Assembly (NCBI GenBank): GCA_025617375.2
Contig: JAMYGW020000011.1
Coordinates: forward strand, 1,506,818 to 1,570,817
Reading direction: 5' to 3'
Origin: Acarospora socialis
Taxonomy: Eukaryota; Ascomycota; Lecanoromycetes; Acarosporales; Acarosporaceae
Length of the DNA: 64,000 nucleotides
Part shown: positions 11,263 to 21,765 of the stretch, piece after piece
How positions within the stretch are numbered: position 1 is the first letter of the stretch
Layout: every line of letters starts with the position of its first letter
Notes under the pieces: generated by a model
Database searches by the model: none
The model's input: the letters and a program-made list of their open reading frames with translations, nothing else
What the model was told of the DNA's origin: nothing
Position numbers and translations under genes: made by a program

Positions 11263-13087
11263 CTTGGCGGTGGCGATGTTCTGTGCTTGTCTATTAGCTC
11301 GTGAAGTCGTTCGTAGGACTGTCTATATGATAAGTGGAGAGGAGGACGAGAAACGGAAGAGGCTGAGGTATGTAGGTACCTAGCACTCCCCTCGGCCTCA
11401 ATGCGAATCCGCCCACTTGGACACCCTTCATCCTCCACTGGCTGCTCTTAGGTACCCAGAATGTGTTTGTGCGGAGCACCCGCCTGACACTCTCATGCTT
11501 CTCTTATCCTCTCACTCCCGCCACCACCCACACCGACGCTATTGACTTCGCAGCGGTCCCATATCCCATGAACGTCCATCAATCATACAATATCGTTGGA
11601 ACTGACGTCGAAACCTCAGTCTTCTGTCGAAGATCTCTGGATATTGCAAGTTGTAGCTCATTGGTGCTCTTTTGAGATCACTATAGCTACTGAAGACACT
11701 GTCGAAGCACGCTATATAACCCCTGTCCATGAGCGTATCTCAGACTCTCCACCTCGGCGGTGGCAAGATTGTCTTGGCCGCATGAGGAGATTTTGGTCAA
11801 CATCTTCCACGAATTCTTTCCTTGCACGTCATCCTGCAAATCCAAGCCGACGACGCCCGCACCTTTCCAGGCCTCTATCTAACAGCATAGCTGCACCCAC
11901 TTCATTCAAGAAATGATATTCAAAGCCGGGAGAGCTAGGCCAGTCAAACGCCTCAGCAGCCCGAGGGAAAGACAAGAACAGCTTTTCGAGCTCACGTACT
12001 CGTACCGAAACACAGCATACCTTATAGAGGACCTCAAGCGCGAAGCAATCGCTCCAAAAACAAATGACAGACCAGACCACTCCCCATTCCCATTCCCATT
12101 CCCATTCCCATTCCTAACCTCAGCAATAACAACACGCCAACAGACCAACGAAACAAATAGCACCCGCAGCAACAACAGACAAACCCATCTCTCCAAACCC
12201 CCCCCTTCCCGGAACTCAGACCCCTCCATCCCCCCGCTCCCTCTCTCCCATCGGACTGACAACCCACAACGTCATCCACATCCATCCATCCTCCCATCCT
12301 CCCACCACCACCACCACCACCTCCCACCCCGTCCCCTGATCTGCACTCCTCCTTCCCCCTCTTCCTAAACCATCCGCCCATCTAGGTACCCACACCCACA
12401 CCTGTATAACTACCTTATGCGTCGGAAACATAAAACACGTGCACAAGCCTGAGTCCAAAGCCTCTCGTACCTGATCAAACAACTGGATCAGAGCGTGGGG
12501 CTGAATATGCTTTTTAGCCCCCTCTGAGATATGTATAGGTGTCTTGGAATGCGGCTGCGCCGCGCTACCTACTGGAGGCCGCCTCCTTGCATGTAAGCTT
12601 GGGGTCGGTAGGAGAGGGCGAATGGATATGTATAAAGGTGTAGATTGCTCCTCGGTGGGAATGGTCAGGGAGATGGGTTTTCATTCGTTTGGATGCGATA
12701 CGTGAGGATGGCACAAGGTAGTATGTATCGTTTGATGATGGCTTGAATATCTATTACGCACAAATTGCAATGTACGTCAGTCATGCACATTCAAGACGGT
12801 CAGAGGGTGTGAGCTGATTGGGCAAAAGAAGGGTATCATTTGTGCGTAGTGAGTATTACATCCTAAGCTTATGCCGCATAAACATTGACCGCTTCCAGCC
12901 AGCCATCGAGCCATCTATCCCCGACTTGCTCCAGCTCATTCGTCGATTACCGCCCTCGACTCGGCTATTACCAACCCCGAAAGAGAGAGATAGAGAAAAA
13001 GAATGTAAATACAAAAGACTGGAGGAAAGTGATGCGCCGCTATGATCGCAGGAAAGACAACTCTGTGCACATCCATCCAATTGATGT
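11263..13087. other. 1.8-kb intergenic stretch, low-complexity DNA
   Basis: No gene is convincing: short open frames on both strands have no recognisable content or splice support. Simple-sequence tracts occur, such as CCCATT repeats near 12082-12114 and CCA repeats near 12301-12325. The 3' flank of the CFEM gene lies at the right end. Confidence 0.45.
12082..12114. repeat. Microsatellite (CCCATT)n
   Basis: About five tandem copies of a six-base unit lie in non-coding DNA. Confidence 0.9.
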
Positions 13088-14292
13088 TTACAAAAGAGCC
13101 AAGGCTACGAGACCGGCGGCACCAAGGAATCCACCAGCGACCAGTTGATCGGCACCGGAACCAGCGGGCTTGCTAGTGCTGGCCGCTGCGGCAGAGCTCC
13201 CACCAGCCGATGAGCCAGCCATTGAGGATGGCGTCATGCTCGTAGTGATGGTCGCTCCGGCGGAGTTGGTGGTAGTGACGAGACCGCCGGTCATGCTGTT
13301 CATGCTGCTCATGCTTTCACCCGACGTGGTACTGGTGGTGATGGTCGAACCGGCTGAGTTGGTGGTGGTGATCATAACGATCCCTCCAGCTCCCATACCT
13401 CCGGTAGCAGTCATGTTGCCGCTCAAGGTCGAAGTGTACGTGCTACCGGCAGAGTCGGTGCCGGTGGTAATGACAACGGTGGCAGCACCTGTCGCAGCAC
13501 TCGAGTTCATCGAGGGGCTCAGGGTCGAGGTGAAAGTGCTACCGGCAGAGTCGGTGCCGGTGGTAACAACGACAGTCGTAGCGCTGGCACTTGTGCTCGG
13601 GGTGAGGGTGGAGGTGAAAGTGCTACCTGCAGAGTCGGTGCCGGTGGTAATGACAACGGTGGCAGCACCTGTCGCAGCACTTGAGGAGGTCGCTGGTCCG
13701 CTGACGGTGGAGGTATAAGTGCTGCCTGCAGAGTCGGTGCCCGTGGTGATGACGATGGTTGCTTGACCACCCTGAGCAGTAGAGGTGGCGGTAGAGACGC
13801 TAGCGCTGCTGGAAGAGACCGTGGTCGTGACCGTCGCTGTGCCATCGGAGGCTGAGCCGGAGGAGGAAGCAGAACCGGAACTCAAGGCAGCTACGTCGCG
13901 TGTTAAATCCAATCTACGCGTCTTGGGTAGGGTGGAAACCCATCGGTTTACTTACCTTGACAGAACGATTGACCAAACGAGATTGTCTTCTCCTGATCGG
14001 CTTGATTGCAGATGGCAGCGCTGCAGTCCCGGATCCCAAAGCCGAAGTTTTGGTTGTTGCAGAGGCACTTGACATCGTTGGCGGAGCAGCCAAGATCCGC
14101 GGCTTTACCCAACATGCTGGAGATGCATTGTTGCTGCAAAGCACGTCAGTACGAGGACGTGTACAAGTCGCGCTCACAGTTGCGAAGCGATTGAGGTTGG
14201 CATCAACTTACACCACATTGCGGGAGCTGGCTCAGGTCCTGCGCGACGACTCCAGCCGCGAAAACGGCGGCAGCAACGAAGAGGCCCTTCAT
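13088..14292 (-). CDS. CFEM-domain, GPI-anchored cell-surface protein
   Basis: Exons 14292-14212, 14133-13956 and 13890-13088 encode 353 residues; the introns are 78 and 65 nt with GTAAGT donors. Residues 1-18 form a signal peptide (MKGLFVAAAVFAAGVVAQ). Residues of about 20-87 form a CFEM domain with all eight cysteines, including the CGQQC start and the KCLCNN core; the Asp of the usual heme-binding position is present as CSANDVKC. A Ser/Thr-rich region follows with five near-copies of a TTGTDSAGSTYTST module and two shorter relatives. The C-terminus is a hydrophobic GPI signal (LVAGGFLGAAGLVALALL) after a Ser/Ala/Gly-rich omega region. CFEM proteins sit in the cell wall or membrane and can serve in heme-iron uptake or adhesion; which applies here is unknown. 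Confidence 0.9.
13330..13790 (-). repeat. Tandem repeats inside the CFEM gene
   Basis: About five degenerate units encode a TTGTDSAGST-containing module of the Ser/Thr-rich stalk. Several share long identical stretches, for example around 13450-13500 and 13630-13680. Copy number may vary between strains. Confidence 0.8.
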
Positions 14293-15527
14293 GTTGAACC
14301 GACGACGAGACTTGACTTTTGAGATCGACGACGACGAGCACAAGAAACGAGGGTTGTATGTTTCGATTGAGACGCGTGGATGAAGAGGCGGTTGATATGT
14401 CTTGATCACGAGAGGGAGTGAAGTGGAAGAAGGTGAAGAAAAGGGAGAGAGGGAAGTTTAAGTTGAGGAAATTATGATTGAGTTTGGCTTTGGTAAGGTA
14501 TGGTGAATTACCTAGGTTAGTGGAAGGCGTAAAGGGAGATTACGAGGACTGTCTTGATGAGGTTTGGTAAGGTATCGATTCTCGTTTATTACAAGATCTT
14601 GCCCGTCCCCTTCAAGGTTCTTCACCGGCTGACCACGCCAATATAGGTAGTAGGTAAGGTTTAGAATACTCCTCTATGAAGTACCATTGCTATCTATTGA
14701 CACCGATTGATACTTGCTTACGTTGTACTGACGATGAATTGAAATTGCAATTGTTTTGCTGTTCTTCAACGCGGAAATTGGCAGCGCGAACGGCAACCAA
14801 TCGTTCGTTCACTAGCGACAGGCTAGAAGACCGTAAAACCGGTTCAGTTGAGGAAGCCGATGCAGGCACGAGCACAGGTTCTTTAAAAATACCGAAGTGG
14901 CTTACGCATGAAAAAACACCTCATCTCAGGGCAGTCACACCTTAACGTTAGCTGATTCCGACGTGGCTCTCGTGTTTACTGTGTACTTGTGTCTTTCCAA
15001 GATCCGGCCGTGGAAGTTGATCTCTCGAAGCTTGAAGATGCTTGTCTTGCTCAAGCTCTCGCTCAAGGAAACTGCATACCCAACGCATACACATACGTAC
15101 ACATACGGTACGGTACGGTATCCTGGCCCACGCTAGCCCAGGTCAAAGCTTGTTTGTTTGCAGGTGCCTCAGCCACCCGATGGACGTCATCCCGACGACC
15201 AAGAGAACCAACCATATCATTCCGGTCCCTTCCTCAGCTCACCTTTCAATTTCCTCGCTTCATCGTCTCTGGTGACATCAACGGTGCGACGATTTTGTCT
15301 GTGCATCTTTCGTGGTCTGATTATACGCACAAGACAGCATCATCATTGCTGCAACTACGTCATCATCATGATCATCACATGTCCCAACTCGTGACTTGTA
15401 AGCACCTTAAACTTAAAGGTGATCCGTGAAGTCACCCTCGCTTGCAGATTTGCAAGGCAAAGTTGGTCGAGGCATTTGCCGTGTGGCGAGTGACTCTTGT
15501 TCCTGACTGGGACGGGGGTCGCGGCAT
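14293..15527. other. Intergenic, nothing convincing
   Basis: This is the upstream flank of the CFEM gene. Short frames on both strands show no domain, signal peptide or splice logic, so I do not call a gene. Confidence 0.4.
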
Positions 15528-16166
15528 CTAAATAAAGGACCTCGTTGGGCCACGACGGAGTGGCTTGATCTCGATCGCCATGTCGCGTGACCGAACTTGC
15601 TGCCTTAGCTTTGTTCCGGTATGCTGTTTCTCAAACTTTGAGGAAGGAGCTTTGCAGAACGAGGAACTCGTCGAGTTTACAAGGGTAGAATAATCCAGAC
15701 AGACGACTGTTGACGTTGTTACAACAAGTAATGCCATAGACGCGATGAATGAACGTCCTGCTAAGAACCGGACCTTAAGTTTCGAGGAGGAGTGCTTTGC
15801 AGTTGGTGAGAGTAATGTACTCCGATGTGGCTTCACCTTTCTCGTATCACTGTGCCTCTGAAGTGCCTCAAACTGAGCACTTCCTTCCTCTCGTACGGAC
15901 AGTGTCGAGCTGCGGGAGCATTGGTACGACCGGACGCCAGATAGGGCTGAATCGTGGAGGCTGAGAAACAATGTCAGAGACGCTAAAAGCAAGGCCGTTG
16001 TCGACTGAGGCATTTCCGCCGAAGAGCGAGGCTTGCACTTGACAGAGGTCAGACTGTATGTGTTGCTCACAGCATGCCTCCGGGCACTGAACCAGTTGAG
16101 GCTTTTCCGCCAGTGGCGCACAAGGCTGCCTCGTGGGGCACAGCGGTCCTGAGATTTAGGGCTCAT
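15528..16166 (-). CDS. Doubtful ORF, 212 codons
   Basis: A single uninterrupted frame from an ATG at 16166 to a stop at 15528 is the only long one in a 2.4-kb gap. The predicted product is Ser/Arg/Lys-rich with two weak hydrophobic patches (ALLLASLTLFLSL and ASMALLVVTTSTVVCL). It resembles no family I know. Length alone is weak evidence at this base composition; it could be chance. Confidence 0.25.
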   Translation of the reverse strand: MSPKSQDRCAPRGSLVRHWRKSLNWFSARRHAVSNTYSLTSVKCKPRSSAEMPQSTTALLLASLTLFLSLHDSALSGVRSYQCSRSSTLSVREEGSAQFEALQRHSDTRKVKPHRSTLLSPTAKHSSSKLKVRFLAGRSFIASMALLVVTTSTVVCLDYSTLVNSTSSSFCKAPSSKFEKQHTGTKLRQQVRSRDMAIEIKPLRRGPTRSFI

Positions 16167-16673
16167 GGAGATGGGGCGTGAGGATGCCAGTGTTTGAGGG
16201 GTTTACTGTGCTTTGTGTGCGAGTATGATTGTGTATGAAATAGAGCGCCGGAGAACAGACCAAGTCCCCTTTCCTCTTGATCAATATTCCGAAGTCTCTA
16301 CTATTGCATGGAACATATATCCATTACATCACAACAAGTTTTATTTCCCGTTGCGGTGATCAGCGTGACGTGTAATCATTGTTTGTCCTCAAAGGTATCC
16401 TGTCTGCACGGATCTCCTCTCATTTCTATCTAACACGAGGATGGTAGGTTGATGGGGAGAGGCGGTTACAACAAGACGCACACAGTCTATCTATCGACGA
16501 CGTAAGCTGACCGGAAAACGACAGGAATACGCCAACGGCATTCCAGATGGACCAGGCGCCTCGAGATGTAATCGGTGGTTTTAAGTTGGTGATGTAGGAG
16601 CGGTGAAATCAGTGCATACAGGGAGGAAAGGCGGACTGTCATGGAGTCTTCTCAGATTTTTATAGAATCCTGA

Positions 16674-18659
16674 TTATTTTCCAACACAGAATCTGTGGGT
16701 TAATAAGTAGTTGTTACACCTTCCTCAAAATTGATATGGGCTTACTTCTCGAACACCACCCCCAATACTTCCTCAACATCCCCTGCTTCGCCTTTCCCTG
16801 TGATCTTTGCCAAGCAGCCGGCAGCTGCTCTGAGGTGTTCAGCCGCGAGCACAACATCATAGTCGTCGCTGACTTCCGGAGATAGGTTGGTTGGGGATTC
16901 GTCGCTCCGTAGGAAAGCATCGAGATGCCCTAGACTTTCCTCAAGAAGTAGCCGCTGCCGCTCCGTAGCCCCGAGAGATAGCTCATACATCGCCGGTTCA
17001 ATTGGCATATCTTTGGTGTTCGAGCATATGGGTGCAGTAATCCTCTCCAAGACGTGAGTCAATCCTCGGAGGAAGTATTGGATTCCCCCAGCATCATGGT
17101 CATGGCTGTTTGCAATTTCAGCAATTTCAGCATTTGCGCAAGAAATTGCGAGGATTCCATCAGCGTGACCATGAGTGTCTAGCATTGTCTGCGATAGTAG
17201 CCTCGATACTCCAGGCTCAAAGTCCGGTGGCTGGCCCGGGGTAAATATGTCACTTTTGTTGACGACGTAAATCACTGCTTTACCGTCTTCGGTACATCTG
17301 GTGGCCATTTCAGCCACTTCTGGATCAATCTTGACGATAGGATTGTGCCTATAGACGATGTCCCATTCGGCAGACAGAACAACAATGACAACATCGGAGT
17401 CAAGCGCTCTTGCTTTGGCCCTTCTTATACCCTCCTCTTCCACCTCACCAATTGTGGATTTCGAGCTTCTACGTCGAGCACGAGATGATTTCTTGGACGA
17501 AGGTGTGCCGCTTCTCAAACCAGCCATATCACCAAATTTGCAGTAGAAACCACCAATATCTACACCAACTTCGACAACATCCCTCGTTGTTCCTTCCTCT
17601 TGACTGACAATAGCAGCTTCCCTTCCCACGATAAGGTTCAGAAGGGAGCTCTTGCCGGCATTCGGAGCACCCAGAAGGGCCACCTTGATCCCATTGCGAA
17701 CAAGCTCACCTCTTGATGCGTTCGAAACATGAACTTGCATGTGCTTCTTTAGAGTCACGATCTGCTCAGTGACAGACGAGACCAGCTGCTTGGGCGATTC
17801 GTCAAAGTGCTGATCCTCCGCGAAATCGATGAGAGCTTCTAGCTCACCACGAGCATGGAGCAGTTGCTGCCGCCATGATTCGTAACGCCTTGCTAGGGCG
17901 TTGCTCGTTCCACGAACCGCGAGACGGCGCTGTTGTTCGGTATCGGCCGCCAAAGCATCCCCCAGGGCTTCGATCTGAGTCAAATCCAGCCGGTCATTCT
18001 CGAAAGCTCGACGAGTGAACTCCCCAGGTTCTGCGTAGCGAACAGTACGTCTTCGCCTTGACTCGTACCCTGGAAATGTCACGCACTGGGGTATGGCTGC
18101 AAGAACGGCTTTTACGATCGCAGGCCCACCGTGTATGTGCAATTCTAGAACGTCTTCACCCGTGACAGTCTGTGGGCCGGGAAAGTATAAAACTAGGGCC
18201 TCAGGGTCGAGGACGCCATCTGCTCTAGGACCTTTGATAGGATCATAGAGCGAGCGCAGTGTAGCATGTCGTGGTTTGAGGGGTGGTTTGCTCGGGCATA
18301 ATGCTTGGTATATCTACGTGACAATACTTAGCAAGCTTAACGTCTGCAAAGGATATGTGACACACTTCAACACATCGTGGACCAGAGATCCGAACTACGG
18401 CAATTGCAGCCCTGCCCGGCGCTGTTGAAAGCGCATATATGATTGAACCGCTCTCATCGACATTTTGACCGTATTTCTGATTTTCCCGAACTGGTGGATT
18501 AACTGTCCGGTATCGAGCAACCTGTATGGTTGGGAGTAGAGATGGATATACAATGTGGCTGCAATCACAGGACAAACGGGATGTTGGCTTCCAAGCTTGC
18601 GGGAGACGCCGATCACAATGTATGCAAAGGCGGCCACCTGAACGAAAGAGCTGTCGCAT
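16674..18659 (-). CDS. MSS1: Mitochondrial tRNA modification GTPase MSS1 (MnmE/TrmE family)
   Basis: Exons 18659-18366, 18313-16746 and 16692-16674 encode 626 residues. Intron 1 (52 nt) is needed to restore the conserved CVEIYQALCP run. Intron 2 (53 nt, GTAAGC...CACAG) leads to a 19-nt last exon that supplies the C-terminal FCVGK, the CxGK motif of the family. The N-terminus is Arg-rich and fits a mitochondrial presequence. The TrmE N-terminal domain is followed by a helical domain and an inserted GTPase: G1 GAPNAGKSS, G3 as DMAG rather than DTAG, and G4 NKSD. With MTO1 the enzyme installs the 5-taurinomethyl/carboxymethylaminomethyl group on wobble uridine of mitochondrial tRNAs. It is divergent from MAK16, with 243 bp between start codons. 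Confidence 0.93.
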
Positions 18660-18902
18660 TGACCGATAGTATAAGGCAACGTCAGAGGAGTTGAACCACG
18701 AGGCTCTGCCCTTGCACCAACATGCTACTCTACCTAGCGTTCCTCGCGTAAAATTTCCTTGTCAACGTCTCATACTGGGGGCAGATTTTCGCTCGATCAA
18801 CAGCAACTTACCCCGTCCGCCACCTCCATAAACGTATCTTCCACCACCTCTACCACTCTTCAGTAACTCCCAGGCCCTGTTCTGGCATAGGGCGCAACCG
18901 AG
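18660..18902. promoter_or_regulatory. Short bidirectional promoter region, MSS1 / MAK16
   Basis: Only 243 bp separate the two divergent start codons, so control elements are probably shared. Pyrimidine-rich stretches occur just upstream of the MAK16 start. Confidence 0.45.
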
Positions 18903-19939
18903 ATGTCGTCGGACGAAATCGTTTGGCAGGTCATCAATCAGCAGTTCTGCTCATTCAAGTTGAAGTACGCTGCCCCACAGCTGACAATACTATAACGTCT
19001 CTAACAAATCACTTTAGAACGCCGAAGCTGCAGAATTTCTGCCGCAATGAATACAATGTGACCGGTCTTTGCAACCGGCAATCCTGCCCTCTCGCAAATT
19101 CTCGCTATGCTACGATTCGCTCACATCCTGGGTCGGGGACGCTGTATCTGTACATGAAGACTGTCGAACGTGCACACATGCCTTCGAAGTGGTGGAAACG
19201 CATCAAGCTGTCGCAGAACTATGCAAAAGCGTTGGAACAGATCGATGAGCGGCTGATCTACTGGCCCAAATTTCTCGTCCACAAGTGCAAACAACGACTC
19301 ACTAGACTCACACAGGTGGGTATCAGAACGAGAAGACTTGCAAAAGAAGAAGAGAGGCTAGGCGAAAAGCTTGTGCCCAAGCTTGCACCAAAGGTCAGGA
19401 GGAGAGAAGAGACGAGGGAGAGGAAGGCGGAAGCTGCGGCAAAGGTCGAAAGGGCGATTGAACGGGAGTTGATTGAGAGGTTGAGGAGTGGCGCCTACGG
19501 TGACAGACCGCTTAATGTCGAGGAGGGTGTGTGGAAAAAGGTTCTCAAAGGCTTGGAGAGGGGCGGTGAAGGGCAAAGGGACGAAGATCTAGACGAGGGA
19601 ATCGAAGAGGAGGAGGAACTGGAGGGCGAAGAAGAGCTGGAGGAAGAGGGTGTAGGAAATGTGGAGTATGTTAGCGATATTGAGGGTGAAGAGGAAGAAG
19701 ACCTGGGAGACCTGGAGGACTGGCTTGGTGGTGAAAGCGGCGATGAGGATGAAGAAGACAGTGAAAGTGGAAGCGGTAGTGAGGAAGAAGATGGTGACAT
19801 CGCAAAGACCGCAACGCCAGGAGCGAAGAGGAAACGGGCGGACGCGCCACCCCCGAAACCAAAGAAGAAGGGACCTCGTGTGGAAATTGAGATCGAGATG
19901 GAAAACGAACTCCCAGCACGTGAAGCGGTCTTTGCTTGA
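18903..19939 (+). CDS. MAK16: Ribosome biogenesis factor Mak16
   Basis: Two exons, 18903-18964 and 19018-19939, encode 327 residues. The 53-nt intron (GTACGC...TTTAG, branch CTAAC) joins [20 protein letters not shown] to [19 protein letters not shown], the highly conserved N-terminal signature of Mak16 with its Cys cluster (FC, LC, SCPL). The middle holds the WWKRIKL and [18 protein letters not shown] blocks. The last 130 residues are mostly Glu/Asp-rich, then basic, typical of nucleolar proteins. Mak16 acts with Rpf1/Nsa1/Rrp1 in early 60S subunit assembly. Any start other than the ATG at 18903 would lose the conserved N-terminus. Confidence 0.97.
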
Positions 19940-20397
19940 GACTGTTCGCTTTGATATCAGCGTTTTTTAGCCCTAGTTTTATCAATGGATGCTACTCTAG
20001 ACAAGCTATCACCTTTGCACAAGTAATATCAAGTTGCAACGTCATTTCTTTATACAGTATTGAAGTTGGTAGTAGATAGCGTCCTCGCAATTTTCCCTGT
20101 GGATGTAGTTCGAGACTTGAGACAACCTTGACCGAGAGTATATCTGTATTCACCGAGTTGACGATGTGCTAATGATAATACAACATCCACCGCGGCGGTC
20201 TATCAAGCACCAACCCAGCACGGATCTCAGTTACTACTTGTCAGTAACATACCGGAGTGAGCTAGCCAAGCCGCCATGTTCAAGATAATCTGGCTCCTAC
20301 TTACCTACACCAGTCTTAACGAAGAGTCCGAGATCAACCAACAGAATCACATCAGCCGTTCACACTGCCTCTTCTACACAGATCCTGAACTGCCAAC
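19940..20397. other. Intergenic, MAK16 3' flank and upstream of Mso1-like gene
   Basis: No gene is seen in these 458 bp. Confidence 0.5.
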
Positions 20398-21312
20398 ATG
20401 TCCTCATACCTTTCCTCTCTAGTCAGCACAACAACATCCCGTTACAACACCCTTCGCCGAACACTCCTCTCGGATGAAGCAGACGGGGATACAGAGGATG
20501 ACACCCATATCTGCCGCGTCTTGAGGGCATACTATACGGAGAAAGGAAGACCGTTCCCGCCATGGCTGCCTCCAGATCCGAAAGCGACCCAACCATACCC
20601 GAGTGCCAGCTACGGCAAAACCAGCGGCCCGCAAAGGGGAAGCGGTGGGGTTGGATTGAGTGATCTGTGGGAGGGTCCACAACAGCCTCCAGCCGAGGAA
20701 AACATGACGTTGAGAAGATCAGGTCAAGGGAGGGCTCCTGGTAGAGGAATACCGCCAAGGCCCGGGAATACCGACCCTTACAACAGTAGAGTCGCTGGAT
20801 TACAAGCAGAGCCGGCAGGCCGGCCACTGCCGAGTCAACGGGTGGGGAGCTATCAGACTCAATTCCCTCAACAACAGAGTTCACGTAATGAGAGTACCCC
20901 CAGTCCCGCTCCCAGCAACAGTTCAGGAACATCAGCACAGGAAAGGTTGAAAGCTAGATTATTGGGCGCAGCCAGGGCTCCAAGTCCAACGCAGAGCGGA
21001 GGCCCTCAGAGTCCTCCAATATCACAAGGCGGGTCAAGCAACCCTTACGCAACAGGAGGGAACTACTCTGGGTATGATGGAAGTACAAAAGTTGGGTCTG
21101 GTTACGGTGCAAACGGGAGCCCTTATGATGGTCGAGGGTCTACAGGAGGTGGGCGCAGTGTGAGCGACCAGAAGCCTTTTGTATCAGCTACGGCGCCCTG
21201 GAGCAGTGGCGATGACGGAAGAGGAGCGCCTGCAAGTCAGGATCTTCCTCCGACCAAGGGTATAGGGCGATGGGCCGCAGGAGGAAGACTAGGTGGGTTG
21301 GGACGAAGGTGA
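20398..21312 (+). CDS. Mso1-like Sec1-binding exocytosis protein
   Basis: Single exon, 304 residues, ATG at 20398. Residues 1-60 (MSSYLSSLVSTTTSRYNTLR ... HICRVLRAYYTEKGRPFPPWLPPD) match the Mso1 Sec1-binding region as I know it. The remainder is disordered, rich in Gly, Ser, Pro and Gln, and ends GIGRWAAGGRLGGLGRR, a Gly/Arg tail often seen in the filamentous fungal members. In yeast Mso1 binds the SM protein Sec1 and membranes and helps SNARE assembly at the plasma membrane. Family membership is inferred from the N-terminus only. Confidence 0.8.
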   Translation: MSSYLSSLVSTTTSRYNTLRRTLLSDEADGDTEDDTHICRVLRAYYTEKGRPFPPWLPPDPKATQPYPSASYGKTSGPQRGSGGVGLSDLWEGPQQPPAEENMTLRRSGQGRAPGRGIPPRPGNTDPYNSRVAGLQAEPAGRPLPSQRVGSYQTQFPQQQSSRNESTPSPAPSNSSGTSAQERLKARLLGAARAPSPTQSGGPQSPPISQGGSSNPYATGGNYSGYDGSTKVGSGYGANGSPYDGRGSTGGGRSVSDQKPFVSATAPWSSGDDGRGAPASQDLPPTKGIGRWAAGGRLGGLGRR

Positions 21313-21765
21313 AAGCTGCTCGAACAGGGCGTCAGACTGTTTCTATCATTACTCAAGACGGCGTTCTGCCTAGACCACCGGATATGTCCAATAATTAGTT
21401 AGCCCTCTAATGAGCATTCGAATTTACCACGCCTATACTCTGCCTCCCCCAGTGGTGTTTATCAGTTAGTTATTCATTTGAAAGTGAATTCGAAAAAGCC
21501 AGTTTGAGGTATAGTGCGTTGCAAACATCACTATCTGATGACCACTTCCGTCACGGAGCCCACTGACCTAACCCCGCCACCTACGCAAACCCCTGCCCCT
21601 CCACATTCCAGTCTCCAACCTTGGAGTCTATAGGACCGCAACACACAACAAGCCCTTCGACTGAACCACCGATCTCCAGGGCACTGATAGTTGTTCTCTA
21701 CCAAGAGGAAAGAATCTTCGAAATTCCAACGTCGTGCTTTGCGCGGCAGACGCTGGTAACAAACA
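21313..21765. other. Intergenic, upstream of GYP7
   Basis: No coding signal. Probable 3' flank of the Mso1-like gene and promoter of GYP7. Confidence 0.5.

Noticed and set aside
13170-13718. Val/Pro-rich plus-strand ORF opposite the CFEM gene
   Set aside because: Antisense shadow of the Ser/Thr repeat region.
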